DNA of 64,000 nt. Source: Chlamydia trachomatis A/HAR-13 (GTDB taxonomy: Bacteria > Chlamydiota > Chlamydiia > Chlamydiales > Chlamydiaceae). A model generated the notes under the pieces. It was given only the letters and a program-made list of their open reading frames with translations. It searched no databases and had not been told where the DNA came from. Within the stretch, counting starts at the first letter, position 1. Each line of letters opens with the position of its first letter. The position numbers and the translations under genes are program-made. The DNA lies in assembly GCF_000012125.1 (NCBI RefSeq), contig NC_007429.1, positions 496,001-560,000 on the forward strand, written 5' to 3'. Positions 27,322 to 35,769 of this stretch are shown piece by piece.

Positions 27322-29828
27322 ACGCCACCCTCTCCCTCCAGAGAAAGGCCATTTTTTGTACCACTAACCCCTTCTTGGCAAAACTTTGATGTCCAAGCAT
27401 GAAATTGTTGCACAGGCGTTTCTCTACCGTCCGAAAAAGTGGCTTTATCCTTAACCCCAAAATTTAAAACATATCCCTCTCCTACTGCAAATTCTGGACG
27501 GATATTTTTAAGAGAAGCTCCTTCTAAGGCATGATTTCTAAATACAATCATGAGAGGATTAACCTGCTCTCTAGACTCTTTTTCAATAGCAATCATTGAA
27601 TACTGTGTATCTAAAGAAGCAGAACCGCCTTCTAGCTCTTTAGAAAAACTCAATCCAGCTTCTCTTAACTTCTCGACTGCTACACGAACATTAACTGGAG
27701 CTGAGCCATTATCCCCATGGAAAAGAGCTCCCGCTAAACGATTGATAGCTTGAGGAGAACATTCGTCCAGACTACGTGCTGTAAACCAAAGGTAATCTAA
27801 AAACGTTTGTACTTCGTAACGTAGAGGGCTTCTTGAGGAAAATTGCTCATTCACTACATGGAAAGACATTTTGGAAGTCCCTAAAATGTCTGCAGAAGAA
27901 ATACCTGCTACTCCAGGAACGCTCACCTGTATATGATCACCTTCCCTTTGCATCCCTACTTCGGACACCCCTAGTTTGTTCAAACGGGCATATAACTCAT
28001 CAGAAACTTTATCAATCCCCGCTTTATCGGTTAATAAGTTCCCTTGGTGATCTCGGAAAGCAATCCGAATCTGTTTCCCTCCTACAAAATCCGTGCCAAA
28101 CCGCAAAACATGCTCGCCTCGAGAATATTTTCTGATATTCAATTTCAAATTCTCAAAGAAAATATTCTTATGTGGAATTGCAGCTCGTAACCGAACCTGT
28201 GGATTCATAGAACATTGCGCTTGTCGATACTGCTCATCCCAACGAACTAGCTCGGCATGCTGAGTCTTCTCAATACGATTTACTACAGCTAACCGGTCAC
28301 GCACATCACGGACTTCAAGAGATGCCTTCCCAAAACTTTGAACAAACTCTTCTCCCCAAATTCGAATGACACGTTGCAAAGGCTCTTTAATCTCTAGAAC
28401 ACGATCCTCTCCCAAACTACACGAAACTGCATCCGTATGAATAAAACATGCATATAAATTTTGTAGATCATGTTGTAAAAGAGCAGCTTCTTCAGCACCG
28501 GCATGTTCATACTTCGCTACAATCGAACGTAGACCTTTAAATACAATGTACACAGAACCTTTAGAAAAATGCCGACAGCTTCGCTCCGGCGAGAAAATAA
28601 AGCATCCTAAGGTATCGCTATCCAAAGGCTCCCTACCATACACAGGGAAATTTTCTGTGGATAAATCACAAGTTTCCGCAATAGGACGATTCAAGACTAG
28701 TGCAGTCAAATGTTCCACTATTCGCTGACAAACTCTGTGCCCCTGCAAAACAATTTTACCGCTAGCCGCCTCATCTCTTAATCGGACAGCAAAACCAAAT
28801 TCCGTCCCTTCAACAGAACGATTCAAGCGAGTAGCTATGTGCTGTTTCTCCATAGCAAACAGACGCTCTAAATCTAAACGCTCATTACCAACTAACTGTT
28901 GACGATTAGCAGCTACTTCCGCGTCGAAATGGAATAACAACTTCCCATCGGCAGTCAAGGACATTGAGGAAAAACAAGGAGAGAGTTCACTACAATCAAC
29001 AACATTCCCTACGACTTTAGGGCTAATCGAATTCCAACGTGAATTACGAGAATGTAAAAGATAAGAAGCATCTTTAAGCTCCTCTCGAGCTTCCTTCACT
29101 TCCTCATGTTGTAAAGCTTTTTCCAACCTTGCCAAAAAGGCTGTAAAATCGCGCTCCGTCCCCAAGCATCGAGATAGAAAAGCTTGAGTCTTCCTTGCAG
29201 GGAGCAACCGCAAGCCAGAACAAATGTTCCGTGTGACATGGATAACCTTTTCAATAGGCATAGAATCCCATAAAGAATAGTATCCGCACTCACAAGGGCG
29301 TTCTGACTCGATAAATAAGTTTGTTGCGAGATTTTCTAATTCTTGCGAAACCGTAATATCTTTATCTTCATACGAGACAAAAGAAAGATCTTTCTCTGTC
29401 AAAGAAGTCACTAAACTTCCGGAAATTTGAACAACTGTCTCTCCAGTGAACTCAGAGCTCCCTACAACATACAATCGTGCAGACTTGACAGGAACAGAAG
29501 GCTCGCCGTGCACTACATTATCAATAAATAGTGCAGCGTCTTCTGCTAAAGGAAAATGTACATTCACAACTCCAGGAATACTTGGATGCTGCTTTATATC
29601 CCCGCGTAATTTTAACGTGGATAAAATTTTCGCAACACGCAGCGTCAAATCATTCCGTGCATCCGAAACTTGTCGCGTGAAACGCTCTATAATCTTGCGA
29701 GCCTCTCGTCCATCTATTTTTCTATTCAAAGGTCGTGAATAGTATAGACATGTAGGTAACACATGATACAAAGCCAAAGCAAAAACAAGAATAATAATGC
29801 TGAGATTTCGCTTAAAATTACGCTTCAT
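27306..29828 (-). CDS. secDF: SecDF protein-export subunit, N-terminal part before a frameshift (SecD periplasmic region)
   Basis: 840 codons. An N-terminal membrane helix (about 9-28) is followed by a very long periplasmic region of some 800 residues, far longer than E. coli SecD (615 in all). The final residues (V-W-L-S-Y) leave the family pattern, and the true continuation A-V-V-L-D-G is in the next frame at 27321. The likely break is in or near the six-A run G-T-A-C-AAAAAA-T-G-G at about 27346-27360 (minus strand). One more A there, or one more T in the following CCTTTC, would restore the frame. A sequencing error, a true mutation and slippage all remain possible. Confidence 0.85.
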   Translation of the reverse strand: MKRNFKRNLSIIILVFALALYHVLPTCLYYSRPLNRKIDGREARKIIERFTRQVSDARNDLTLRVAKILSTLKLRGDIKQHPSIPGVVNVHFPLAEDAALFIDNVVHGEPSVPVKSARLYVVGSSEFTGETVVQISGSLVTSLTEKDLSFVSYEDKDITVSQELENLATNLFIESERPCECGYYSLWDSMPIEKVIHVTRNICSGLRLLPARKTQAFLSRCLGTERDFTAFLARLEKALQHEEVKEAREELKDASYLLHSRNSRWNSISPKVVGNVVDCSELSPCFSSMSLTADGKLLFHFDAEVAANRQQLVGNERLDLERLFAMEKQHIATRLNRSVEGTEFGFAVRLRDEAASGKIVLQGHRVCQRIVEHLTALVLNRPIAETCDLSTENFPVYGREPLDSDTLGCFIFSPERSCRHFSKGSVYIVFKGLRSIVAKYEHAGAEEAALLQHDLQNLYACFIHTDAVSCSLGEDRVLEIKEPLQRVIRIWGEEFVQSFGKASLEVRDVRDRLAVVNRIEKTQHAELVRWDEQYRQAQCSMNPQVRLRAAIPHKNIFFENLKLNIRKYSRGEHVLRFGTDFVGGKQIRIAFRDHQGNLLTDKAGIDKVSDELYARLNKLGVSEVGMQREGDHIQVSVPGVAGISSADILGTSKMSFHVVNEQFSSRSPLRYEVQTFLDYLWFTARSLDECSPQAINRLAGALFHGDNGSAPVNVRVAVEKLREAGLSFSKELEGGSASLDTQYSMIAIEKESREQVNPLMIVFRNHALEGASLKNIRPEFAVGEGYVLNFGVKDKATFSDGRETPVQQFHAWTSKFCQEGVSGTKNGLSLEGEGGVWLSY

Positions 29829-29930
29829 TATGAGGCTCTTCGTTATTCGTGAATTCTGCGAATGCAGCTACTTAGCCCAACGCTCAAGCAGCGGGAAGGA
29901 AGATCTAGGCTCTTCAAAACATATATGTTG

Positions 29931-29963
29931 ACAAAAGAAAGCCCTCTCAATGACAAGAGAAGG
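29931..29963 (-). terminator. Hairpin terminator of the candidate ncRNA
   Basis: On the minus strand CCTTCTC, an 8-base loop and GAGAGGG form a 7-bp stem (one G-T pair), followed by CTTTCTTTTGTC. It lies about 285 bases beyond the Inc-like gene stop, too far to be its natural end. Confidence 0.55.
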
Positions 29964-30149
29964 AGCCCGGAGTCTCCCCCATTTTTTGACGTCCAGAGAC
30001 AAATTTGGATTGGAATCTTTTCTGCAATTTTTTGGACAACACGGCAGCTTTCAATGCTTGTCTACCAAAACCAACCGAAAACTCTCGCCCGGCGACTCGA
30101 CCAGGAAAGCGTTCCCTGGACCACACCCTTTGTTACGTCAAAAAAATTG
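29931..30149 (-). ncRNA. Candidate structured non-coding RNA of about 219 nt
   Basis: Read on the minus strand, an 11-bp long-range stem (30135-30145 with 29982-29992, UUUUUUGACGU with ACGUCAAAAAA) closes a domain of about 140 bases. Inside are an 8-bp hairpin with a 3-base loop (30101-30119), a GC-rich CGCC/GGCG-type element next to it, and a third stem with GACAA/UUGUC near 30020-30060. A GC-rich stretch and a terminator hairpin follow. A promoter-like sequence lies just upstream. It shows none of the signature motifs of RNase P RNA, tmRNA or 4.5S RNA that I know. Function unknown. Confidence 0.55.
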
Positions 30150-30155
30150 TAGCTC

Positions 30156-30184
30156 AGTATGTTTTTTGTAACGTTTATAATCAA
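30156..30184 (-). promoter_or_regulatory. Candidate sigma66 promoter for the ncRNA
   Basis: On the minus strand TTGATT (30179-30184) and CATACT (30156-30161) are 17 bases apart, a fair match to the consensus. The predicted start would be near 30149, directly before the closing stem of the structured region. Confidence 0.4.
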
Positions 30185-30247
30185 GGGTAATCACGAGTAA
30201 CTGAAGACTTCTAAAAAAATCAACAGCAAACTGTTTCTCAAAACTGC

Positions 30248-30580
30248 TTACTGAATAGGCGCTTCAGAAGAAGCTTCAAAAGAAAGAGCCATACGAACAC
30301 GCATATTAGCTATCTGGTGATACGCCCAATAAAGCAACAATGAGCCCAAAAGTACTAAGCCTAGTCCTGGTAAAACTGTTAAACACGTACAGAAAGCAAG
30401 AACGCTACAGCCCAAAACAGAAATCCCTAGCAAAACGATCAATGAAGGCACTATTCGTTGCACCCAATTCATTGACTGTACACGATCCAAGGAACTGAAC
30501 TCTTTTTCTTGACTTAGACGTTTTGTTGAAGATGCCCAAACAGCTGTAGGCAAACTAAAACTCACTCCTGGTAATTTCAT
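30248..30580 (-). CDS. Small bilobed hydrophobic protein, candidate inclusion membrane protein
   Basis: 110 residues. A polar, Ser-rich N-terminus of about 42 residues is followed by two long, nearly continuous hydrophobic stretches (about 43-66 and 68-88) and a short polar tail. This is the bilobed pattern of chlamydial Inc proteins, which insert into the inclusion membrane after type III secretion. The ATG at 30580 has only a weak ribosome site. It is divergent from uppS and lies upstream of the candidate RNA. No sequence motif is recognised beyond the hydrophobic hairpin. Confidence 0.65.
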   Translation of the reverse strand: MKLPGVSFSLPTAVWASSTKRLSQEKEFSSLDRVQSMNWVQRIVPSLIVLLGISVLGCSVLAFCTCLTVLPGLGLVLLGSLLLYWAYHQIANMRVRMALSFEASSEAPIQ

Positions 30581-31042
30581 GTCTTATTTCCTTGCTCATC
30601 ACCGCAAAAAAAGCCGCTATTTCTGTCTAACTAACCAATCTATCATGCCGAATAATCCGGACTTACTTGAAAGCTTCGAAAGCAAAAATAGAGATCTAAG
30701 GTATTTGCTCTTAATGAATAACAAGAGCGTTCGTCCATTTTACCAAACTAAGCTGCTAAACCGCAACCATCAAAACAAAACTTCAAATATAAAAATTTTT
30801 ATTTTGCTGATGCTTAAAATAGATTTTTAGAAGAACTGGTTTCTCTATTCAGAGGAGACTTGATAATAATCATTATCTATGGGTACCATCCCTGCTCTGA
30901 GTTCTAAGAACCCTCTACCAGAGTCGCCACCTCTTCCTACTAGCGATATGGGGATGGTTTCTTAGAAATGAGGGGGATATGGATCCCTATAATTCTCAGA
31001 GAACAGCCAAATCTCCAGCCACTATAGAATATCAGACTGCGT
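30581..31042. other. Divergent intergenic region Inc-like gene / uppS
   Basis: 462 AT-rich bases. Visible are a Fur-box-like palindrome (30859-30877) and two short plus-strand frames close to uppS: 30879-30965 (28 codons, beginning right after the palindrome) and 30979-31110 (43 codons, with GAGGGGG just before its ATG and running into uppS in another frame). These could be leader peptides. A longer plus-strand frame at 30579-30830 looks like AT-rich noise. Confidence 0.45.
30859..30877. promoter_or_regulatory. Fur-box-like palindrome upstream of uppS
   Basis: The core GATAAT-AATC-ATTATC is a perfect 6+6 palindrome. Over 19 bases the site agrees with the E. coli Fur consensus at 15 positions by my count. 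Chlamydia has a Fur-like iron-dependent repressor (DcrA), so this may be an operator for the uppS operon. Chance occurrence in AT-rich DNA is possible. Confidence 0.4.
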
Positions 31043-31804
31043 ATGTCTTTAGCTTTAGAACAGGCGACCCTAATTCAAGAAAATCTTCCGCAAGGGAATT
31101 CCCTCCCTAGACATATCGCCATCATCATGGATGGGAATCGTCGTTGGCAAAGAAAACATGAACAATTTTGTCAGAAACGTGCTATATCTGGCCACCGTCA
31201 GGGAGCTGATAGCATTCCACAAATTGTTGACACGGCTTTACACCTAGGGGTGGAGGCTCTTACGCTATTTGCTTTCTCTACAGAAAATTTCTCTAGATCG
31301 AAATCGGAAGTCGCAGAATTATTTTCTTTATTCAACTCGCAGTTGCGCAGCAAGCTCTCTTTCCTACATGATCGGGAGATCCGATTACGGTGTATTGGCG
31401 ACTTATCGAAACTTCCTCAAGAATTACAAAACAACATTGAGCAAGCCTCCTCCGCGACAGCTCATTACTCCCGCATGGAGTTAATTTTTGCGATTAATTA
31501 CGGAAGTAAAGACGAACTTGTTCGCGCATTCAAAGAATTACATCAGGATCTTGCAAGTAAAAAAATCTCGGTCAACGACATTTCTGAAGAGCTTATCAGC
31601 TCCTACTTAGACACTTCTGGCCTTCCTGACCCAGATTTGCTTATTCGTACGGGAGGTGAAATGCGTGTCAGTAATTTTCTCTTATGGCAAATAGCCTATA
31701 CAGAACTTTATGTAACAGACGTGTTATGGCCTGATTTCACAGCCAATGACTTGCTAGAAGCGATTAAAACATACCAACAACGATCAAGGCGCGGAGGTAA
31801 ATAA
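31043..31804 (+). CDS. uppS: Undecaprenyl diphosphate synthase (UppS)
   Basis: 253 residues. The family start H-I-A-I-I-M-D-G-N-R-R-W is near residue 24 and carries the catalytic Asp. Later signatures are T-L-F-A-F-S-T-E-N near residue 74 and the C-terminal D-L-L-I-R-T-G-G-E-x-R-x-S-N-F-L-L-W-Q. It extends farnesyl diphosphate to the C55 lipid carrier used for peptidoglycan and other glycans. It is the first gene of a tight plus-strand set uppS-cdsA-cmk-plsC-argS, in which most genes are lipid-related; cdsA begins five bases later. Confidence 0.95.
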   Translation: MSLALEQATLIQENLPQGNSLPRHIAIIMDGNRRWQRKHEQFCQKRAISGHRQGADSIPQIVDTALHLGVEALTLFAFSTENFSRSKSEVAELFSLFNSQLRSKLSFLHDREIRLRCIGDLSKLPQELQNNIEQASSATAHYSRMELIFAINYGSKDELVRAFKELHQDLASKKISVNDISEELISSYLDTSGLPDPDLLIRTGGEMRVSNFLLWQIAYTELYVTDVLWPDFTANDLLEAIKTYQQRSRRGGK

Positions 31805-31809
31805 ACGCT

Positions 31810-32727
31810 ATGTTCGATTCGGATCATAATTCCATTTTTCAAAGCGATTTGTGTCAGCGTCTGGTCGTCCACTCGATTCTTCTTACTTTCCTTGTCATTC
31901 TTCTCTGTACATCTTTATATCCCAGCTCAGCCTTTATTGTAGGGCTTCTTTCCTCCGCTTGCGCAGCTCTAGGAACATATGAGATGGGGGCTATGGTTAG
32001 AATCAAGTTTCCATTTTCTTTCACACGCTATAGTGCATTAGGATCCGCTATTTTCATTGCTCTGACCTGTCTTACAGCTCGTTGTAAAATGTATTTTCCA
32101 GAGCATATAGACCTACTTCCTTGGTTCTTTCTCTTCTTTTGGACGATTCGCTTAGTATTTAAAAGTCGCCATTATAAACTTGGTCCCATAGGCTCAACTG
32201 GGCTCGCGTTGTTTTGTATGCTTTATGTATCAGTCCCTATCCGCTTGTTCCTCCACATTTTGTATGGGTTTGTGCATACCGATACTCCATTTGTAGGAAT
32301 TTGGTGGGCGATTTTTCTTATCGCTACAACAAAAAGCTCTGATATTTTTAGTTACTTCTTTGGAAAAGCTTTTGGGAAAAAACGCATTGCACCAGTCATT
32401 AGCCCGAACAAAACAGTAGTAGGCTTCATTGCTGGTTGCTGTGGATCTATCTTGGTTAGCCTTCTTTTCTACTCCCATCTTCCTAAAGCCTTTGCTGATC
32501 AGATTGCGGTGCCTTGGATCCTCGTTGCTTTAGGTACTGTGTTGGGCGTTAGTGGATTCTTTGGAGACATTATCGAATCTACGTTCAAACGGGATGCACA
32601 GATTAAGAACAGCAGTGATCTGGAGTCTATCGGAGGAATGCTAGATGTGCTAGACTCCTTGCTTCTTTCGACTCCTATCGTTTACGCTATCCTCCTTATC
32701 ACTCAAAATGGGACATTTTTAGGATGA
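31810..32727 (+). CDS. cdsA: Phosphatidate cytidylyltransferase (CdsA)
   Basis: 305 residues with about eight membrane helices. The C-terminal signature is present: G-x-x-G-D-I-I-E-S-x-x-K-R followed by [18 protein letters not shown], and the S-P-N-K-T-V-x-G motif lies earlier. The enzyme makes CDP-diacylglycerol from phosphatidic acid and CTP in the inner membrane. It stands between uppS and cmk; its stop overlaps the cmk start (ATGA). The phosphatidate it uses comes from PlsC, encoded two genes on. Confidence 0.94.
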   Translation: MFDSDHNSIFQSDLCQRLVVHSILLTFLVILLCTSLYPSSAFIVGLLSSACAALGTYEMGAMVRIKFPFSFTRYSALGSAIFIALTCLTARCKMYFPEHIDLLPWFFLFFWTIRLVFKSRHYKLGPIGSTGLALFCMLYVSVPIRLFLHILYGFVHTDTPFVGIWWAIFLIATTKSSDIFSYFFGKAFGKKRIAPVISPNKTVVGFIAGCCGSILVSLLFYSHLPKAFADQIAVPWILVALGTVLGVSGFFGDIIESTFKRDAQIKNSSDLESIGGMLDVLDSLLLSTPIVYAILLITQNGTFLG

Positions 32728-33374
32728 TCATCACTATAGATGGGCCGTCAGGAACTGGAAAAAGTACGCTAGCAAAAGCTTTGGCTCAAACGCTGCAGTT
32801 TCTTTACTGCAACACAGGTGCCATGTATCGAACGCTTGCCTACGCTCGCCTCCAGCCTGATTGGCAAGAAGTCCCATTAGAAGATTTTCTTGCTTCACCT
32901 CCTTTTTCTTTCTCCTTTTCTAAAGATTCTCCTTTACAAGCTTTCTATGGAGATCACCTTCTCACTTCCGAGTTAAGCTCTCAAGAAGTAGCGAATTTTG
33001 CATCGCTCTTCTCTAAGGAGCCTCTAGTTCGAGCCTACATGCAAACCTTACAAAAGCAATACGCGACAGTAGGGAATTGTGTATTTGAAGGCCGCGATAT
33101 GGGCTCGAAAGTGTTCCCCCATGCTGAAGTAAAAATCTTCTTAACAGCTAAACCAGAGATTCGTGCAGAACGACGCCTAAAAGACCTCCCTCAAGGTTCC
33201 TTGTCTAAAGAGGCTTTAATGGCAGAACTCATTGCTCGTGACCAAGCAGATCAACAAAGAGAGTGCGATCCTCTTGTGATCCCTCAAGATGCCACAGTTA
33301 TTGACTCTTCTGATTTGACAATAAGCCAAATTCTGGAGAAAATCCTACCTTTGATACCCTCCCATTTAACATGA
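32724..33374 (+). CDS. cmk: Cytidylate kinase
   Basis: 216 residues. The P-loop is G-P-S-G-T-G-K-S-T at residues 6-14. Further family motifs are [19 protein letters not shown] near residue 131 and the A-E-x-R-x-x-R-R segment. It phosphorylates CMP and dCMP, feeding the CTP pool that CdsA and other enzymes use. It overlaps cdsA at its start and plsC at its end (ATGA both times), which implies translational coupling. Same gene order as in other chlamydiae. Confidence 0.95.
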   Translation: MIITIDGPSGTGKSTLAKALAQTLQFLYCNTGAMYRTLAYARLQPDWQEVPLEDFLASPPFSFSFSKDSPLQAFYGDHLLTSELSSQEVANFASLFSKEPLVRAYMQTLQKQYATVGNCVFEGRDMGSKVFPHAEVKIFLTAKPEIRAERRLKDLPQGSLSKEALMAELIARDQADQQRECDPLVIPQDATVIDSSDLTISQILEKILPLIPSHLT

Positions 33375-34021
33375 TTTTTACTATCGCCAAAAGCCTTGTT
33401 CGCTTACTGTTCCCTCTGTTTTACAGAAGAAAAATCCTGAGGTCGAAAGCAAGCGCTACCGTGAAAGGAGCCGCTATTATTGCAGCGAATCATGTTTCCT
33501 TTCTTGACCCCATCATAATCCCTTTAGCTTTCCCAGGGAAATTGTATCAGCTAGCTAAGTCCGGACTGTTTTCTAATTCATTCACTAACAGGCTTTTCCG
33601 TGAATTAGGATGCTACCCAATTAGCAGAAACGCTGGAAATGCTGCGGCCTTTAAAGCTGCTCTAAATATCTTTTCCCATGGAGGGAGGCTCATCATTTAC
33701 CCCGAAGGAACCCGTCATGCCGACGGAGAAATTCATCAAGGCAAAGTAGGCGTGGGTATGCTGGCTATCAAAGGCAATGTCCCTGTTATTCCCGTTTACG
33801 TGGCAGGAACTTTCGAAGCCTTCGGCAAGAACCAAAAATTTCCTAAGCTTTGGAGAACTTTGACTACTGTAATAGGCTCGCCTATTTCATTCCAAGACCT
33901 CATAGATAACCCTGCTATTGATAAAAAAGAGGCTTACCAATTAGCAACTGACCGCATTATGACCAAGATCACCGAACTTCGTACTTGGTTCCAACAAGGA
34001 TGCATTGGAGAAATCCCCTAG
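33371..34021 (+). CDS. plsC: 1-acyl-sn-glycerol-3-phosphate acyltransferase (PlsC)
   Basis: 216 residues. The acyltransferase motif N-H-V-S-F-L-D (H-x4-D) lies near residue 40 and Y-P-E-G-T-R-H near residue 112, with [10 protein letters not shown] later. It adds the second acyl chain to lysophosphatidic acid at the inner membrane, making phosphatidate for CdsA. It begins inside the cmk stop codon and is followed by argS after 14 bases. Confidence 0.93.
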   Translation: MIFTIAKSLVRLLFPLFYRRKILRSKASATVKGAAIIAANHVSFLDPIIIPLAFPGKLYQLAKSGLFSNSFTNRLFRELGCYPISRNAGNAAAFKAALNIFSHGGRLIIYPEGTRHADGEIHQGKVGVGMLAIKGNVPVIPVYVAGTFEAFGKNQKFPKLWRTLTTVIGSPISFQDLIDNPAIDKKEAYQLATDRIMTKITELRTWFQQGCIGEIP

Positions 34022-34035
34022 TTTTATAGATTCTT

Positions 34036-35727
34036 ATGACAACACTTCTTTCTTTTCTGACTTCGCTATGTTCTGCAGCGATTCATCAAGCCTTCCCTGA
34101 GTTGGAAGAGCTAACCTTAGACATCACTCCCTCTACTAAGGAGCATTTTGGACATTATCAATGTAACGATGCAATGAAACTTGCACGTGTATTACGCAAA
34201 TCCCCTCGTGCCATTGCCGAATCGATCGTTGCGCATATTCCTCCCGCTCCTTTTTCCTCTATAGAGATTGCAGGAGCTGGATTTATCAATTTTACTTTCT
34301 CAAAAGAATTCCTAGCTAGTCAGCTCCAAACCTTCTCAAAAGAATTAGCAAATGGGTTTCGTGCTGCGTCTCCTCAAAAAGTTATTATTGATTTTTCTTC
34401 TCCTAATATTGCTAAAGATATGCATGTAGGCCATCTGCGCTCCACGATTATCGGAGATTGTTTAGCACGATGCTTTTCCTTTGTCGGCCATGACGTCTTA
34501 CGCTTAAACCATATTGGAGATTGGGGTACAGCTTTTGGTATGCTAATCACCTATCTGCAAGAGACCTCTCAGGAGGCGATTCATCAACTAGAAGATCTCA
34601 CTGCATTATATAAAAAAGCTCACGCGCGTTTCGCAGAAGACTCTGAATTTAAAAAACGCTCCCAACATAACGTTGTAGCCTTACAATCCGGAGATGCTCA
34701 AGCTCTTGCACTATGGAAACAAATCTGTTCCGTTTCTGAGAAATCCTTTCAGACAATCTACTCGATTTTGGATGTTGAGCTCCATACACGCGGCGAATCA
34801 TTTTATAATCCTTTCCTAGCAGAGGTTGTCGCAGACTTAGAATCTAAAAACCTTGTCACGCTTTCTGATGGCGCAAAATGCGTATTCCATGAAGCCTTCT
34901 CTATTCCTCTCATGATTCAAAAGAGTGATGGCGGATACAATTACGCAACAACCGATGTCGCAGCTATGCGCTATCGCATCCAACAAGATCAGGCCGATAG
35001 AATTCTTATCGTTACAGACTCAGGACAATCCTTACACTTCCAGCTTCTAGAAGCAACGTGCTTAGCAGCAGGCTATCTTCCTTCTAAAGGGATCTTTTCA
35101 CATGTAGGATTCGGACTTGTCTTGGATACTCAAGGAAGAAAATTCAAAACACGTTCGGGAGAGAACATCAAATTACGAGAACTTCTCGATACAGCAGTGG
35201 AAAAAGCGAAAGAGTCTCTAAAAGCACATCGTCCAGACATCTCAGAAGAAGAACTGGCATATCAAGGCCCTATCCTTGGTATTAATGCAATTAAATATGC
35301 AGACCTTTCTTCTCATAGAATCAATGACTACGTGTTCTCTTTCGAGAAGATGCTCCGCTTCGAAGGAAATACAGCGATGTCTCTCCTGTACGCCTATGTA
35401 CGTATCCAAGGAATTAAACGCAGAATGGGATTAGAATCTCTGCCTCAAGAAGAGCCTCTTGCTATTCATGAGCCTGCAGAAGAAGCGTTAGCACTTACTC
35501 TTTTACGTTTCCCTGAAATTTTGGACCTCACCCTTAGAGAACTCTGTCCTCATTTCCTAACTGACTATCTCTATGCACTCACCAATAAGTTCAATGCTTT
35601 CTTCCGCGATTGCCATATCGAAGGATCCGATTCTCAGCAAGAACGTCTTTATCTCTGCGGACTTACCGAACGAACGCTATCAACAGGTATGCACTTACTA
35701 GGTCTTAAAACCTTGAATCACCTGTAA
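34036..35727 (+). CDS. argS: Arginyl-tRNA synthetase
   Basis: 563 residues, class I. The N-terminal Add1 domain is followed by [16 protein letters not shown] (HIGH motif) near residue 125. N-H-I-G-D-W-G-T and the KMSK-equivalent K-F-K-T-R-S-G region (about 374) are typical of ArgRS, which lacks a canonical KMSKS. The DALR anticodon-binding domain forms the C-terminus. It charges tRNA-Arg. Last gene of the uppS cluster; a bidirectional hairpin terminator follows, shared with murA. Confidence 0.96.
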   Translation: MTTLLSFLTSLCSAAIHQAFPELEELTLDITPSTKEHFGHYQCNDAMKLARVLRKSPRAIAESIVAHIPPAPFSSIEIAGAGFINFTFSKEFLASQLQTFSKELANGFRAASPQKVIIDFSSPNIAKDMHVGHLRSTIIGDCLARCFSFVGHDVLRLNHIGDWGTAFGMLITYLQETSQEAIHQLEDLTALYKKAHARFAEDSEFKKRSQHNVVALQSGDAQALALWKQICSVSEKSFQTIYSILDVELHTRGESFYNPFLAEVVADLESKNLVTLSDGAKCVFHEAFSIPLMIQKSDGGYNYATTDVAAMRYRIQQDQADRILIVTDSGQSLHFQLLEATCLAAGYLPSKGIFSHVGFGLVLDTQGRKFKTRSGENIKLRELLDTAVEKAKESLKAHRPDISEEELAYQGPILGINAIKYADLSSHRINDYVFSFEKMLRFEGNTAMSLLYAYVRIQGIKRRMGLESLPQEEPLAIHEPAEEALALTLLRFPEILDLTLRELCPHFLTDYLYALTNKFNAFFRDCHIEGSDSQQERLYLCGLTERTLSTGMHLLGLKTLNHL

Positions 35728-35737
35728 CATATGAATA

Positions 35738-35769
35738 TTTAAGGGAAGCTCTTCGAGTCTTCCCTTAAA
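35738..35769. terminator. Bidirectional hairpin terminator between argS and murA
   Basis: TTTAAGGGAAG (35738-35748) and its exact complement (35759-35769) form an 11-bp stem with a 10-base loop. The A/T ends provide T tracts on both strands. The murA stop codon lies within the stem. Confidence 0.75.

Larger units (their letters stand above)
29829..30247. other. Intergenic region between the Inc-like gene and secDF, with a candidate structured RNA
   Basis: 419 bases without a convincing open frame. The minus strand carries a promoter-like element (30156-30184), a structured segment and a terminator hairpin (29931-29963), listed separately. The last 100 bases before secDF (29829-29930) should contain the secDF promoter; nothing clear is seen there. 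Confidence 0.6.

Noticed and set aside
29931..30149. Identity of the candidate RNA as RNase P RNA, tmRNA or 4.5S RNA
   Set aside because: A G-A-C-T-C-C-G-G-G-C-T-C-C stretch superficially resembles the RNase P P4 region, but the A-rich GAGGAAAG part, tmRNA tag and tRNA-like ends, and the SRP GGAAGGAAGCAGCC loop are all absent.
29862..30190. Plus-strand frames of 60-96 codons across the secDF / Inc-like spacer
   Set aside because: Three overlapping frames with no ribosome sites or homology; explained by the GC-rich structured segment on the opposite strand.
30579..30830. 83-codon plus-strand frame upstream of uppS
   Set aside because: AT-rich and Asn/Lys-heavy, starts inside the Inc-like gene start, no ribosome site; looks like spacer.
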